64,000 nucleotides of DNA from Bacteroidales bacterium (GCA_017935505.1 JAGBHM010000008.1:1-64000), one strand, 5' to 3'. Positions 26,584 to 37,755 are shown, numbered from the stretch's first letter. The notes: generated by a model from the sequence alone, not told the origin. Numbers and translations are program-made.

Positions 26584-27061
26584 CTGGTTTGCTTTGTTTT
26601 TCGTTCATAATATCGGATAAAAGATTGCCCATCTTTTCAGATTGGGCCGCTTTGCCTCTGATCAGCTTTACAAGCTTTGTAAAAAATGGATGTTCGGTGA
26701 TAATAAACATATTTTCCAAAACACTTATCACCTCTACCAAAAAAATAAATCCTGCCACTATTTTGTATGTGCAGATCCAGTCCTGCAATCCTACCTGGCA
26801 TTCAAATTCCCAGAAGAGATAAAGCAGTCCAAAATAACACAGGGCCTTTGATAAACTACGCCTCAAACGCTTGCTTGAGCGAGGTATATGTTGCTTGGCC
26901 GAAGCAGCTATTCCTGTTATAAAATCTGCAAACAACAACAGGAACATAAGCCAGAACACCCCCTTCAATGGTGCCATATAGGCTATGGCAGCAGCTATCC
27001 ATCCGTTAACCGTTGTTGCTACCGACAGTATAGTCTTTCCAACCTTTACAAAATTGTCCAT
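26573..27061 (-). CDS. phage holin (toxin secretion/phage lysis family)
   Basis: Small inner-membrane protein with three to four hydrophobic segments: near GWIAAAIAYMAPL, VFWLMFLLLFADFITGIAA, ALCYFGLLYLF and KIVAGFIFLVEVISVL. A charged cytoplasmic tail ends it (NEKQSKPDEK). FADFITGI is typical of the PF05105-type holin family. The frame is open up to a TTG at 27109, but ATG at 27061 (MDNFVKVGK) gives the family N-terminus. It would time lysis by opening the membrane for the endolysin. Confidence 0.85.
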   Translation of the reverse strand: MDNFVKVGKTILSVATTVNGWIAAAIAYMAPLKGVFWLMFLLLFADFITGIAASAKQHIPRSSKRLRRSLSKALCYFGLLYLFWEFECQVGLQDWICTYKIVAGFIFLVEVISVLENMFIITEHPFFTKLVKLIRGKAAQSEKMGNLLSDIMNEKQSKPDEK

Positions 27062-27109
27062 ATTTTTTCTTTCAAAAATAAAGTGATATCCATTACCTAT
27101 GAAGGACAA

Positions 27110-27142
27110 AAAAGCTCTGAAGAGATATCTCCAGAGCCTTTA
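27110..27142 (-). terminator. terminator upstream of the lysis cassette
   Basis: On the minus strand GGCTCTGGAGA pairs with TCTTCAGAGCT and a run of six T follows. It lies between the small gene ending at 27163 and the holin, so some lysis-gene transcription must pass it or start after it. Confidence 0.75.
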
Positions 27143-27162
27143 ATTGTATTTAGAGCATGTAC

Positions 27163-27432
27163 CTATTCAATAGAGCCCTCTATGCTGCTCACAAACTCTT
27201 CTACATAGCCCTGAGCATTAATACCGGCCGTAACTCCACCAATATTATAGCACAATTCCTTACCATTACAGTAAGCAGAGAAATTAATTGATTTTTCTCC
27301 AACTTTCACAATTCCCTCCTGAATATTAGTTACTTTTTTTTCAGCTATGGTTACTGTAGCTCTTGAAATTACGCCTCCTGACTGTAGAGTTTCATCAGTA
27401 TACTGATAAGTTTCTTTTATTAAATTTCTCAT
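27163..27432 (-). CDS. unknown small phage protein
   Basis: An 89-residue protein of unrecognised family, with alternating strands and no membrane segment or motif I can name. It is the last gene before the terminator that precedes the holin. Its frame ends in TAG followed directly by the terminator, so TAG is a real stop here. Location suggests a late accessory or tail-associated role. Confidence 0.65.
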   Translation of the reverse strand: MRNLIKETYQYTDETLQSGGVISRATVTIAEKKVTNIQEGIVKVGEKSINFSAYCNGKELCYNIGGVTAGINAQGYVEEFVSSIEGSIE

Positions 27433-27477
27433 ATTTATCCTTAAATTAATGTTTATACCGTTAAATTAGCGTTTTAC

Positions 27478-27747
27478 TCATTTTATTGCTGCAATGATGG
27501 CAGTTTTGAGGATATAAGATTGAATTGTCTCGGCATATTTCTTTACAACCTGAATATCTTCTGCAGTAAGTTCTACAGTTCCATGACGCCAAATAGCCTT
27601 GCCGAGTTCTGTTACCTCTAAGGTTGAACCTTGAGAATGGAGCAGATTACCAAAAGACTTGGATACATCTGTATACTCTTTTCCTCCTTCTACATTTTCA
27701 ATTTCAACTTTCCTAAAGTCTACCTTTTTTAAAACCTCTTTTTTCAT
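27478..27747 (-). CDS. unknown small phage protein
   Basis: An 89-residue Lys/Glu-rich protein ending in a hydrophobic segment (YILKTAIIAAIK). No family is recognised. Its start overlaps the stop of the two-helix membrane protein upstream by four bases (ATGA), so the two are probably translated together. Confidence 0.7.
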   Translation of the reverse strand: MKKEVLKKVDFRKVEIENVEGGKEYTDVSKSFGNLLHSQGSTLEVTELGKAIWRHGTVELTAEDIQVVKKYAETIQSYILKTAIIAAIK

Positions 27748-27923
27748 AATGTCAATCTGTTATACAATTCTGCAGCTGCATATCCGTTACCGAGCAGCAG
27801 GGTAATTCCTATTCCCACGAAAAACGGGATATTTGCCAAAAAACAACCGATTGCAGCACAAATGGTCAGTGCTACATATATTAGTAACAACAGACCTTTC
27901 CATGAATTTTTACCTATTAACAT
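27744..27923 (-). CDS. small two-helix membrane protein
   Basis: A 59-residue frame starting MLIGKNSWKG with two hydrophobic stretches (LLLLIYVALTICAAIGC and FFVGIGITLLLG). It fills the gap between the fibre gene and the 89-residue gene, overlapping the latter by four bases. Two-helix phage proteins in this position can be holin partners or antiholins, but nothing proves that. Confidence 0.6.
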   Translation of the reverse strand: MLIGKNSWKGLLLLIYVALTICAAIGCFLANIPFFVGIGITLLLGNGYAAAELYNRLTL

Positions 27924-27944
27924 AATTACCTCCTTTTTAAATAA

Positions 27945-29096
27945 TTAAACTAAATCAATATATAAATACTTAGTTCGCCTTTGCGAACTATTATTATCAA
28001 TGTAATACTCTATATCTATTGCTAATCTTTCAATAGAACCATCAGCTACCTCGAAATCGACTTGACTACCTTGTATAGTTAGGTTCGCAGAACTATTAGA
28101 ATCTACATTTACACTACCAGCGTGCAATTGCACAGGCCCATTGATTACTCCACCAGATATAGTAGCAGATGATACAACCACCCTATAAGCATCTATTGTG
28201 CTTGTATTAGACACTGTTACTATTATATTTTTAACCATTGCCTCACCTCTATTCGTAACGCTTGCTTCTGCTGAATACAAAACAATATCTATATACTTAT
28301 CAACTGGGTAATCTTGCACATTAGCTACTACCGCAATATTTATTATATTACTATATGGGATAGGATACCAAGTGCCATCGATAGTATCTGTAATGCTCAT
28401 ATATTTTCGTTCTCCTTGCGCAAAATTAGCAGTCGTCAATATAGGCATTATATACCAAGTGCCAATTGAATCAAACACATTAGCAGGGATAGATATTTTG
28501 CCATTATCGACAATATCTCTTATGGTTTGCATTCCAGTAAGCGGAATATAATAGCAGTTAGTAACACTCTCGGTAAATTGCGATGCTCTTACTAAAAATC
28601 CAAAGTTTATCTCTGTTAGTGAATATTGGGCAAGATACCCTAACTCAAGTAAATCATTGAGCGCACTTAAATCATTTGAAAGGGCATCTCCATTACCATA
28701 TATATCCAAAGCGAGAGACCTATCGGATGATATTACCTCTTGTTGGGGTTCTACATTCAACCAATCTTTTGCAAAATGGTTATACCCATTAAAGTCCAAT
28801 TTGCGGAAGAATGGCGGCTGAGGCTTGCTGTAACCCCAAGCAAGGCCCTGCATAACTGCTCTAATCAACAATACAGGGTTGTTATACTGATTGACATAAG
28901 TGCTGTAATTGGTCTGCTTGCGCTGCTCCACAGTCAATGGCTCATAAGACTGATTGTTTGTCGGCTTATGGGCCGCCTTTTCGTTTATATTTGTACTTTG
29001 ACAAGCGGCAGCAAGTGAATTGGCACTGATGCCCAATACACTCTTTATATCCGCTTGCGATATTGGAGCTGTTATCTTACCGTTATTGTTACTCAT
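27945..29096 (-). CDS. phage tail fibre/appendage protein
   Basis: A 383-residue protein. The N-terminus includes ADIKSVLGISANSLAA, resembling a NIKSALGI segment in the large tail protein directly upstream. The rest is strand-rich and low in Cys, with Ser/Thr/Asn-rich stretches near the C-terminus, as in receptor-binding fibres. It overlaps the upstream gene by eight bases. No catalytic motif is visible. Assignment rests on position after the tail genes and composition. Confidence 0.65.
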   Translation of the reverse strand: MSNNNGKITAPISQADIKSVLGISANSLAAACQSTNINEKAAHKPTNNQSYEPLTVEQRKQTNYSTYVNQYNNPVLLIRAVMQGLAWGYSKPQPPFFRKLDFNGYNHFAKDWLNVEPQQEVISSDRSLALDIYGNGDALSNDLSALNDLLELGYLAQYSLTEINFGFLVRASQFTESVTNCYYIPLTGMQTIRDIVDNGKISIPANVFDSIGTWYIMPILTTANFAQGERKYMSITDTIDGTWYPIPYSNIINIAVVANVQDYPVDKYIDIVLYSAEASVTNRGEAMVKNIIVTVSNTSTIDAYRVVVSSATISGGVINGPVQLHAGSVNVDSNSSANLTIQGSQVDFEVADGSIERLAIDIEYYIDNNSSQRRTKYLYIDLV

Positions 29097-32000
29097 AGCT
29101 TGCTAATCTTGTTTTAAGTTCATTCACCTCTGCCCTTAATGCGGCTATCTCCTCATACACCGCACCTGCAATCTGGTCTCCCTCAGAAACAAATGTATAT
29201 GGAGTGTATAACACCTTATTACCACTCTCTAATGTTCTCAACTGAAACCAACTGAGGATATTGTTTATATTGCTCTCAACGCTGTTAAATCTCGTAGCCA
29301 CATCGCTGCCCGATATTACCACAGCTGAAGCATTAACCGTTCCTGCTATCTGCGCATCTGAGCCGATATTGATGGCTCCCGACACACTGGCATTACCATC
29401 AACTGACAGTTTTATGTTGGCTGAGTAATTGGCCTTCAGCTCATCGTATGTATAAGCGCGTCCAATACCAACAACCCCTCTATACATACTCATTGCAATT
29501 ACATCCACGCCCTCATTTGTAATAGTTGTCGAACCGCCGTAATTGCTGCCTATATCCAATACTCCAACATTGAGAGCTGAGCTGTAGGCCGTTGCTTTAA
29601 GAAATCCGAAAGAACTTGCAGAATTGCTTGCATTGATTCTCAATCGGCCACCGCAAGCAACTACCGATGATGTCTGGAATGTACCGGCAGTCAGTGCTCC
29701 GGAGAAATCGCCATCCACTGACGATACTTGCGACCAGCGCTTGTCGCCAAAGCCAAGCCTTGTATATCCTGTTGTACCGGGATATACATGCCCATCTGTA
29801 ATAACAAGGTCGGCATTGGCTGTTGCAATACCCTTGCCTGTTGGGATAAAGGCTATAAACCCTCCCGATGCTGTAGTTATATAATTGCCCGATGGCCTTG
29901 ATAGATGGATATGAGCCTTCGCATCCTGAGATGCAATCACAAGCGTATTGGCTATTAGGGAGCCATTAAGAGTACCGCCTGTTATTGGCAGATACTTACC
30001 TGCGACTACATCATCGGTAAATTGCGATAACAATGTAGGCTTGCTTGTTATCTCGCCCCATGAATACGATGGTTTGGAAGATGCTAATGCCCAATCTGCA
30101 ATACCTAAAGCAGACTTGATATTAGCCTTTGTAAAGGATGCAGAATCGAAAGGAGTATAATCCAAGGCATCAATCACCATCTGCTGTGTAATGCTGTCAA
30201 GATAGTTGCTCTCTATAATTGTTAATCTTTCATCTAATGGCTCTATATCTGATAAAGTTGCATAATTGGACAAATCCTGATGTGCAGTAATAACCGAACC
30301 TAAATCTATCACTCCATTGGTAGGAGTTTTAGAAGCTCCATTCATCTTAACTTCTGTAACAGTACCAGCATTTTTGGTAAATCCCCATCCGCTTACAGTA
30401 GATTCCGTTACAGCACTCGGTATTGTTGGTGTGTTCTCCAATAAAGAGTAATCCAGCTTATTACTTGATGTTATCTTGCTCTGATAATTTACAAGTGTGC
30501 TACTCAACCCCGTTGCTGTAATATACTCACTCGGTATAGATGTAAGGTATTTCTGCTGCTGTACCCAAGATTGAGTTGCATAGCCGCCCAATGCAGCATT
30601 GGTAATGTATCCCGCATCATTCTGTAGCTCACTTACAAGTGTAGGCACATCCGGCATTATAGGGTAAGCAGGGAGAGAGACAACACCATTAACTGCTTTG
30701 TATTCGGTTGAGCCGAGCTTGACGATTACAGAGCTTAGCACTCCATCCGCTATTGTGTTTTGGATATTCTCTATCTCTGTTTTTAGACCATAACCCAGTG
30801 TAGCAGATAATACATCACCTGCAGATGCATTGTAGTTCTCCCATGTATCAAGTCTGTTATAAGATGCCCCATCGCCAAAACCCAAAGAGCCTATATCTGC
30901 AATACCTCCGGCAATCTGGTCTCCCTCGGAAACAAGTGTATACTTAGAGTATAGAATTTTAGCACCACTCTCAAGAGTGCGCAATTCGAACCATGTTGAA
31001 AATTCTTCAATTTTCGATTGTAAAGTGGCAAGATCTCCCAGATAGCTGTTGCCACCAATCTTCTCTCCTTTATATAACAGGCTGCCATCTTCTGCCTCTG
31101 ACAGATTACTTATTACAGAGAAATTATCATGGGTGTGAGCAAATGGTTTAAGCTGAGCGTTTACAATATCTGCAAACCTGGCCTTGATATCTCCATAGGA
31201 TATTGTATACCATTTCTCATAATATGGAGACTGCACCGGTATCAACAGTGCATCGGCCGGAGCTGTCCGCTCAAATTCCGCGAGGCGCGGAGCTAAAAAA
31301 AAAAGATTGTCGGGAGTAGGAATCTCTATAGGAACAGCAAGAGTTTCAATTCGAGCCAGATTCTGATACTTGCTGTCATCCGAAAGTTTATATTTGAACT
31401 CAAACGAATGCAGCTGCTCCATATTGGAATTGGAGACAGAACTCTCATCCACTACTATTGGCAGTATGACACCATCTTTTACAACATAGCGGTTTGGCAT
31501 TACAAAGAAATCGCGCAACCACAGAGCTTCACGCTTTGTCTTATATCCGCTATTCTGAGAATAAGCACCAGCCCTTTCTATATAGGCATTACTATTACAC
31601 TCATCATACACCACATTCCCAAATGTATGTTCAGGAGCATATGTATTGGCACCTGTAAAAGCAACACTATCCAATCCTCCCAGAGTATTCTCAAAGATAA
31701 AGAGCGTATCATTTTCAGATCCATCAACCAGAACATAACGCTGTATATACGACAATCTCACACCACTTCCATCCTCTACATAAACATCATAGTAGCCATA
31801 TTTATCCGCATCGAGCAGACTCCATATATGAGCAAATTGAGTATTGAAAGATATACATTCCCCAGCAGCTACAGTACCAACAGATATAACGGATGTGCTG
31901 CCATCCTTCAGATAAAATTTAACTTTCAATAATGCCTGGTTATCCGAGGCATTATAATATGTAAGCCACTGTGGCTGGGTATACCTTGTCTCTACAAGCT

Positions 32001-32361
32001 GCGGCTGCCAAGTCAAGAAATTGCCCCATAGAAAAGAGGAGATATCGCCATTCCAGCGCTCTACTCCACACCGTACAGCCCTGAAACTCACATTCACATC
32101 CGAAATGTTTGCCACAAAATCGGCCGCAATATTCTGCTGTATGTGGATATTATCTGCAGGTAGTTCCACTGATAGGCTGCTTAGAACAACATCCTTAATG
32201 GAGACAGTTATTTGTCCTGTAGCATCGGGCTGATACTGATTATCCAACAACAGTGTTTCTCCTTTATACAGACGAAACCTTACAACTTCAGAGCTCGATA
32301 TAACAAAATCCTTTATATTTCCTGCCGGAGAGAGCGCTGCCGGCTGTGATAAAATAACCAT
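29089..32361 (-). CDS. large phage tail fibre/spike protein
   Basis: A 1090-residue structural protein. The first 440 residues form a tail-binding part. Then comes a long repetitive, Ser/Thr/Gly-rich shaft with short motifs such as NYATLSDIEPLDERL and NIKSALGIADW, and a coiled coil ends it (EIAALRAEVNELKTRLASYE). A unit of about 25 residues, WFxLRTLESGxKxLYxxYT followed by VSEGDQIAG, appears near residue 470 and again near 1050. It sits between the distal tail gene and the second fibre gene. It probably contacts the host surface. Confidence 0.75.
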   Translation of the reverse strand: MVILSQPAALSPAGNIKDFVISSSEVVRFRLYKGETLLLDNQYQPDATGQITVSIKDVVLSSLSVELPADNIHIQQNIAADFVANISDVNVSFRAVRCGVERWNGDISSFLWGNFLTWQPQLVETRYTQPQWLTYYNASDNQALLKVKFYLKDGSTSVISVGTVAAGECISFNTQFAHIWSLLDADKYGYYDVYVEDGSGVRLSYIQRYVLVDGSENDTLFIFENTLGGLDSVAFTGANTYAPEHTFGNVVYDECNSNAYIERAGAYSQNSGYKTKREALWLRDFFVMPNRYVVKDGVILPIVVDESSVSNSNMEQLHSFEFKYKLSDDSKYQNLARIETLAVPIEIPTPDNLFFLAPRLAEFERTAPADALLIPVQSPYYEKWYTISYGDIKARFADIVNAQLKPFAHTHDNFSVISNLSEAEDGSLLYKGEKIGGNSYLGDLATLQSKIEEFSTWFELRTLESGAKILYSKYTLVSEGDQIAGGIADIGSLGFGDGASYNRLDTWENYNASAGDVLSATLGYGLKTEIENIQNTIADGVLSSVIVKLGSTEYKAVNGVVSLPAYPIMPDVPTLVSELQNDAGYITNAALGGYATQSWVQQQKYLTSIPSEYITATGLSSTLVNYQSKITSSNKLDYSLLENTPTIPSAVTESTVSGWGFTKNAGTVTEVKMNGASKTPTNGVIDLGSVITAHQDLSNYATLSDIEPLDERLTIIESNYLDSITQQMVIDALDYTPFDSASFTKANIKSALGIADWALASSKPSYSWGEITSKPTLLSQFTDDVVAGKYLPITGGTLNGSLIANTLVIASQDAKAHIHLSRPSGNYITTASGGFIAFIPTGKGIATANADLVITDGHVYPGTTGYTRLGFGDKRWSQVSSVDGDFSGALTAGTFQTSSVVACGGRLRINASNSASSFGFLKATAYSSALNVGVLDIGSNYGGSTTITNEGVDVIAMSMYRGVVGIGRAYTYDELKANYSANIKLSVDGNASVSGAINIGSDAQIAGTVNASAVVISGSDVATRFNSVESNINNILSWFQLRTLESGNKVLYTPYTFVSEGDQIAGAVYEEIAALRAEVNELKTRLASYE

Positions 32362-32416
32362 GTTCCTATCAATTATTACCCAAAAATACCATCGCTATAC
32401 CTAACCAAAAAGGACA

Positions 32417-34444
32417 CTATTTAGGAACAGATTCATACCATATTTTCAACTCTTCATAGTGTATCTCATCAACAACATCTACGTCTGTTCTTTTGGTTAT
32501 ATGTATAATAATAGGCACATCATTATGTCCTGTTGTTTCTCCTAGTTCTGTTGGAGGGGCAAAAGTGTCCGACAGATCTTCCGGGTCCTCTTCGTACTCC
32601 CATGTTACACTTACATATTGTTCTCCGCTCCATTTCTCCAACAAATCATCAATATCTGTCTTGAACACCCATCTATATTTCTGCTTCTCAATGTCAGGCT
32701 CCGTGTCTAAAATAGGATTCAGCAACTGAGGTATAACCGTAAACTTGGATTCCTTGCATTTCAATACAGTTCCCACATCATACGATATTGCATTCATAAC
32801 CAACACCTGCCCTTTATAGAATTTTGTTTTATCAAGCCGCAAGCTCATAAGCTGTTGTGGATCCAGATCAAACTTGCCTGTTATCTCTGGAGCTCGATTC
32901 TGCAGAAGGCTGTTGTATCGTTTCCAAAATAAAGGATACATTTCTGCATAGTTCAGTCCCCAGCTATTCCATTCATTACCCAAATTATTGTATCTCTGAT
33001 TGGTTGCCAAATAATACCCTGCTGTAAACTCATAACAGCTCTCGGCAAGTCCAGGGGCAAATGCCAGGATTACATCCTGTTCGCTATCTTTCTCATCTTT
33101 ATTCTGTACGCTTGTATTTGGATGGCGCATCTCCCCTATATATGGTGCAACTATGGAACGGTCTTTGCGTCTAACATCCTTAGCATACGAAATCATACCA
33201 TAACTTGCATCAACAGCCTTATACGACACCGCTTCCATGGTTTTAAGGCAATAGCTGAAATTATTTGTGCCAAGGTGCTCCCTACTATATCCTTCTTTAT
33301 CGGTAGTAGATACTGTTTTATAATAACGGCCCAAGGCTCTGCGTAAACAAACACCCAATCCATCCTCTGCAAAACTCACCTCTGAGACACTGGTACATCG
33401 GGGATACTTTTTCACGAACTCATGAAATGTATCTTCGGCCGGATCGGCATCATCCAAATCATTATTGCTCTCAAGTGATATCTGTTTTGGATCTGGATAT
33501 GTAATGGAGAAATGGCCATCGAGCACATTGCTTAAATCAATATCCGGAGATGATGAAAGTATATCTTCATAAAACACCACATCAGCAATCTTGTGTTCCG
33601 GATAAACAAAAATCTGGGCGTGGAACCTGGCATTGAGAAAATCCAGAAAATCGGAGAGTGTACATGATGGCACTATATCCTTAATTCTGATATATCCTCT
33701 GCAAATAGCATCGGCAGCATTGTGAAGCATTATTATTTTACTCAAGACTTCATCTGTAACAAACTTATTGCTACGCAAAGTGTAGCCCATCTGCAACATA
33801 AGCTGCTCAATGAATTTTCCCAGATAGAAAAATGGAGCAACACCATATCCTGCAGGAACTCTTACATCCTCGCCATCCTCCATTACAGTCCTGCTCTTAT
33901 ACAACAATGGCCAAACGGATTCAGAAGAGGTAACATCAACATCGTTCAAAAAGCTGTATGATACAACACCCTCATTCTCCTCTTTATTTACTGCCACTGT
34001 AGCAATGGTGAACCAATCATCATGCAATCCTGCAGCACACTCTTTCAGATGGGTAACCCAAGCCTCTACAGACTGGAGATCTTCCCTCACCACGCCTTCA
34101 AAAATCTCTGTAATCTTCTTATCCTTATACGAAGTATACATATCGCTCTCATCCAATGCCAAGGATGCTGTTATACCGTCGGCCCCATTTACAGTATCTA
34201 CTACCAAAACGCCATCCTTATGTATAATGCCGGCTTCCAGCTTTGCAGGCTATTTCCTTAAAAAGCATTGAGAGCGGCCAAGCTTCTCAGGCCTGCCAAG
34301 TTTGGCAAATGTGTCCTGGCTTACAGGTAAATTTACAGGAATGGTGGCAGTACCGTTATCACCATAAAATGGTGATTCTTTCTCAACAGAGAATGAAAAA
34401 TTGTTTGGAAGAGCCAATTGGCCCTGTGATGTTATAAGTTTCAT
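32417..34444 (-). CDS. distal tail protein, read through one in-frame TAG
   Basis: A single coding frame covers this span, interrupted by one TAG at 34250-34252 (minus strand). The first 64 codons ([16 protein letters not shown]...) end at FLRK-TAG, and [18 protein letters not shown] continues in the same frame into a 596-codon stretch beginning with a TTG. Together they give about 675 residues, and the joined sequence reads like one domain across the TAG. It follows the tape-measure gene with a four-base overlap and precedes the fibre, the usual position of distal tail or baseplate hub proteins. TAG could be a disabling mutation or be suppressed. Confidence 0.7.
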
Positions 34445-37176
34445 GCGCGTTTTCCTGTTGCTTTTTTAAACCTGTTAGACAAATCTTCTGTAGCCTGATG
34501 CTCAGACAGCACTGTATAGGCATGAATAGGATTGTTGCGTAGATCCCTGAGAAGAAGAAGAAGTTCGCCAAGAACCGCGGTCTCCTGTCCTGCAGTACCC
34601 TTCACATAACCGCCATCGGCATATCCGGGCAGCAATTTGCCGGTTCCCATGGTACCTACCCTCATAGCCTCAATGGTATGCACCATGTCCTGTACTATTG
34701 GAGTACGCATCAATGGCTGCGGCACCACATATTCACCTCTATGTACTATTCCGGCAGGCTCCAGTCGTCCGCCATCACCGGTGTAACCACCATCTGAGAA
34801 GCCACTAATGGTTCTACTCTTTGATGCCGATGCAGAAGATCCCGAGCCGGCTGTCTGATTCTTTATTGAGTTACGTTGAGCCACCGCTACTGCTATCTGA
34901 GCTCCTGTAGTAGCTGCTACAAGAACTGATGCCGGAATAGCTGCAGCAAGCGGCAAATCCGCAAACTGCCGGGCAATGGCAATAGCTCCATTACCAACAG
35001 CCTGAGCTATCTGTACTCCCATATTGATATCAGCATACTTCTTTTGCAAGGCCAATTTCTTCTCTTCATATTTCTTTTCTATAGCCTCACGCTCCTCGGC
35101 ATTATCACCGGCTGCAGCAAGTTCCTTAGCCATCTTTGCATCAAGTGATGCTGATTCTGCCTCCCGAAGGGAACTAATGGCACTACCAACTTGATTAACA
35201 TAGGATGAAACTGATGAGAATGTACCCGCCCAGTTTTTAGCCTCCTGCTTGCGGGCAACCTCATTATACGCATCAAGCATCTCATTTTTCTTCTGGCAAT
35301 ACTGCTCTTCTGTAATGAGTTTCATATCCAACATCCCCTGCAGATCTGCAAGTTCTGTATTCAGAGCATCCTCAGAAGAGGCAGATTCCGGGAACATCTT
35401 CTTGGATTTATCAGAAAGGCGGTTAAATTCAGCAAGTTCTTCTTGCTGTTGCTGTGAAATAATAGCATCTGTCTCAGCAGTTATAGCAGCATCTTCATCT
35501 GCCAATATCTTGGCTATTGTATCAGCCGTTTTTTGAGCTTGGGCTATCTGCTTATCATACAGCTGCTGATACAGGGTATCGGTTTCCTTACCATAGAGGG
35601 AGTTGATCAGAATCCTGCGTTCTATAAGAGCAAGGTCTGCAGCTTCAATTTTGGCAGCATATTCTGTTTGATCAATCTCCATTTGGGCATAGGCCTTTTT
35701 GAGTTCGGTAATCTCTTTTGTATGGGCATCCTGCGCTGTTTTAAGTGTCTTATCATAGGCCTCCTGCTGTTGTTGAGCTGTCATCTGCTGAATTCTTTGC
35801 TGCTCAGCTGCGGCATCCTCAGACATCTGCTTTTCCAAAGAGTGCTTCTGATTTTGGACTCTTCGCTGCTCACGTTGTATATCTCCTTCAACGCCCAACC
35901 ATTTGGTATATGAGTTTATATATCCCTGAATTATTTCATCATTCGCCACATTGTATTTTTTAATAATGCCTTGGGCTACATCCAAAACTTGAGGATCTGA
36001 AGAATACAGCTCATTTATCTTTTGAATTTTTTCTTCAAGTTTTTTTATGTCAGCATCATAAGAAACATTGCCAATTCCTCCCAAAGCTTCCCTCATAGTG
36101 TTTGCCCTATTCTGTGCCTTTTGGAGTGTCAGTATTTCTTTTTCCAACTTCATCCTTTCTGTTGCAGCCCCAAGTATATCCCTATTAGCATGATAATTAT
36201 CCAAAATGAATTTCATATCCTCATCATTCATCTTGGTCTTATCCTTTAATTGGGTCTTGTAGGCATCCATTTCCTGCTCTGCAGTGGCCTTCCTGATATC
36301 TCCAATCTGCTTGTACTTCTCTTCTATTTTTGCTGCAGCAGCCAGCCTTTCCTCATCTGAAAGCTTCACATTATCCATTACAACCTGTAGCTCAGCTATT
36401 TCATTGCGAATTTTTACTTCCTGAATATTTTGGGAGTTCTGAAGCTCAAATACCTCATCAAGCAACTCTTGGAACTTCTTACCTTGTTCATAGGCAATGG
36501 CCATATTCTTGAACAAGCCACTCCAGTCTCCAGTAGTGAGGTTACGGAGCATTGACGAAAAAGCAAACTGAATACCGGTATAGGTCTGCTGAATAAAATC
36601 CCCTGTAATCTGAGTTTCATTGGCAAATGCATTTATGACACCTTTTGCTGAGTTCCAGGCGGTCTTAACACCAGCAACAACGGCAGTAACAACAGTTCCA
36701 GCCTTAACTAATGTGCTCTCCAAAATCCCTAAAGTATCCATAACAGATTTTCCTCCCACCTTAACCTCTTTCATACGCACTTCTACTTTCTCCAGCTCAT
36801 CGTTGTATTTTTCCCACTCATCAGGATTAAGTTCTTTGGAAAGGGAATTCATTGTACGCCTGAGTTCTGCCGCTTTACTCTTTAACTGGGAAGCAGACAT
36901 GGATGAAATATCCATTGTCTTTGCCAATTGCCGGTTATATGATTCAACATCCTTTAGCTCACTCTTTTTCTTTTTAAGTTCTGCAGTATACTCCTTAACT
37001 TTCTCAGAACTTTTCCCCTCAGTCTTTGTAAGAAATCCCACAGCCTTATCAAGCTGCTCTATCTCTTTCCTGAGTGTAAGAGCGTGCGCAGTAGATTCCT
37101 GCAGGCTTTTTTGCAGGTCTCCCTGCTCAACTTTTATTTGAGCTTCAATATTTATAAGTTCATCCTGTAGTCCCAT
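34441..37176 (-). CDS. tail tape-measure protein
   Basis: A 911-residue protein with long coiled-coil segments (residues 1-140, 240-380, 430-650). Hydrophobic stretches near 155-180 and 735-770 fit tape-measure membrane-interacting parts, and a Gly/Ser-rich region with GGYTGDGGR and ADGGYVKG follows. Gly-Gly-Tyr motifs near the C-terminus are typical of tape measures in Bacteroidota phages. It sets tail length and is ejected with the DNA. It is the longest structural gene of the tail module apart from the fibre. Confidence 0.88.
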   Translation of the reverse strand: MGLQDELINIEAQIKVEQGDLQKSLQESTAHALTLRKEIEQLDKAVGFLTKTEGKSSEKVKEYTAELKKKKSELKDVESYNRQLAKTMDISSMSASQLKSKAAELRRTMNSLSKELNPDEWEKYNDELEKVEVRMKEVKVGGKSVMDTLGILESTLVKAGTVVTAVVAGVKTAWNSAKGVINAFANETQITGDFIQQTYTGIQFAFSSMLRNLTTGDWSGLFKNMAIAYEQGKKFQELLDEVFELQNSQNIQEVKIRNEIAELQVVMDNVKLSDEERLAAAAKIEEKYKQIGDIRKATAEQEMDAYKTQLKDKTKMNDEDMKFILDNYHANRDILGAATERMKLEKEILTLQKAQNRANTMREALGGIGNVSYDADIKKLEEKIQKINELYSSDPQVLDVAQGIIKKYNVANDEIIQGYINSYTKWLGVEGDIQREQRRVQNQKHSLEKQMSEDAAAEQQRIQQMTAQQQQEAYDKTLKTAQDAHTKEITELKKAYAQMEIDQTEYAAKIEAADLALIERRILINSLYGKETDTLYQQLYDKQIAQAQKTADTIAKILADEDAAITAETDAIISQQQQEELAEFNRLSDKSKKMFPESASSEDALNTELADLQGMLDMKLITEEQYCQKKNEMLDAYNEVARKQEAKNWAGTFSSVSSYVNQVGSAISSLREAESASLDAKMAKELAAAGDNAEEREAIEKKYEEKKLALQKKYADINMGVQIAQAVGNGAIAIARQFADLPLAAAIPASVLVAATTGAQIAVAVAQRNSIKNQTAGSGSSASASKSRTISGFSDGGYTGDGGRLEPAGIVHRGEYVVPQPLMRTPIVQDMVHTIEAMRVGTMGTGKLLPGYADGGYVKGTAGQETAVLGELLLLLRDLRNNPIHAYTVLSEHQATEDLSNRFKKATGKRA

Positions 37177-37217
37177 AGCATAGTTCTTTTAATGTAAAGT
37201 AACTACATCTAAGGGCA

Positions 37218-37246
37218 TAAAAAAAGGACAGGGAATCCTGTCCTTA
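37218..37246 (-). terminator. intrinsic terminator before the tape-measure gene
   Basis: Minus-strand AAGGACAGG and CCTGTCCTT arms around a short loop are followed by seven T residues. Placed inside the tail operon, it would lower or gate expression of the tape measure and genes downstream. Confidence 0.75.
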
Positions 37247-37267
37247 AAGCTTAAACTTATAATATGA

Positions 37268-37375
37268 TTATCCTCTCCTACCTCTTAATAATGACTTTAG
37301 AAAGGCATATACAAACAGACCTACTGCAACACCTACAATAAGGCCCAATATTATTGCAAAAAATACAAATCCCAT
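37268..37375 (-). CDS. 35-residue membrane protein
   Basis: The frame MGFVFFAIILGLIVGVAVGL followed by FVYAFLKSLLRGRRG has one long hydrophobic helix and a basic tail. It starts two bases before the stop of the preceding tail gene is cleared and ends just before the terminator at 37218-37246. Its role is unknown. Small single-helix proteins are common in phage operons, and the tight packing supports translation. Confidence 0.55.
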   Translation of the reverse strand: MGFVFFAIILGLIVGVAVGLFVYAFLKSLLRGRRG

Positions 37376-37377
37376 AT

Positions 37378-37737
37378 CTATTCAGTATTTAATTGTGAAA
37401 CAACATATCTTCTTACCTCTCCACCCAGCGCAGCTTTGAGTCTGCGGTAGATGCCGCCATAGAGATAACCATATACATATTTGTTGTAGATTGGCTCATA
37501 GTATTTTTTCTTTTTGCCTCCGGTGCCTTTTTTCATATCCAAAAAGCGGATATAGAGTGGGTAGCGGATGGTCATCTTAAGATTGGTTACTGTTGGCTTC
37601 TGGCCAAGGGAGTCGAGCAGGGTGCCGGTACGGTTTATATAGTACACTGTGCCTATCATTTTCTGAGTGGCAAGCAACTGCTGGCCTTGCTCCATCAAAA
37701 GACCATTCAAAATATGTGTATAGTTCTCCGTTAGCAT
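37378..37737 (-). CDS. tail-region protein of unknown function
   Basis: A 119-residue basic protein with Lys-rich GTGGKKKKYYEPIYN near residues 71-85. It lies between the neck/tail genes and the tape measure, a slot often held by tail assembly chaperones or minor tail proteins. No family is recognised with confidence. The frame ends with TAG, followed soon by TAA in the same frame. Confidence 0.65.
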   Translation of the reverse strand: MLTENYTHILNGLLMEQGQQLLATQKMIGTVYYINRTGTLLDSLGQKPTVTNLKMTIRYPLYIRFLDMKKGTGGKKKKYYEPIYNKYVYGYLYGGIYRRLKAALGGEVRRYVVSQLNTE

Positions 37738-37755
37738 GGTACAAATATAATAAAT

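Noticed and set aside
31408..31932. A 174-codon rightward frame inside the tail fibre gene
   Set aside because: It lies wholly antisense to a clear 1090-residue gene and its product is a shadow rich in Ile and Thr.
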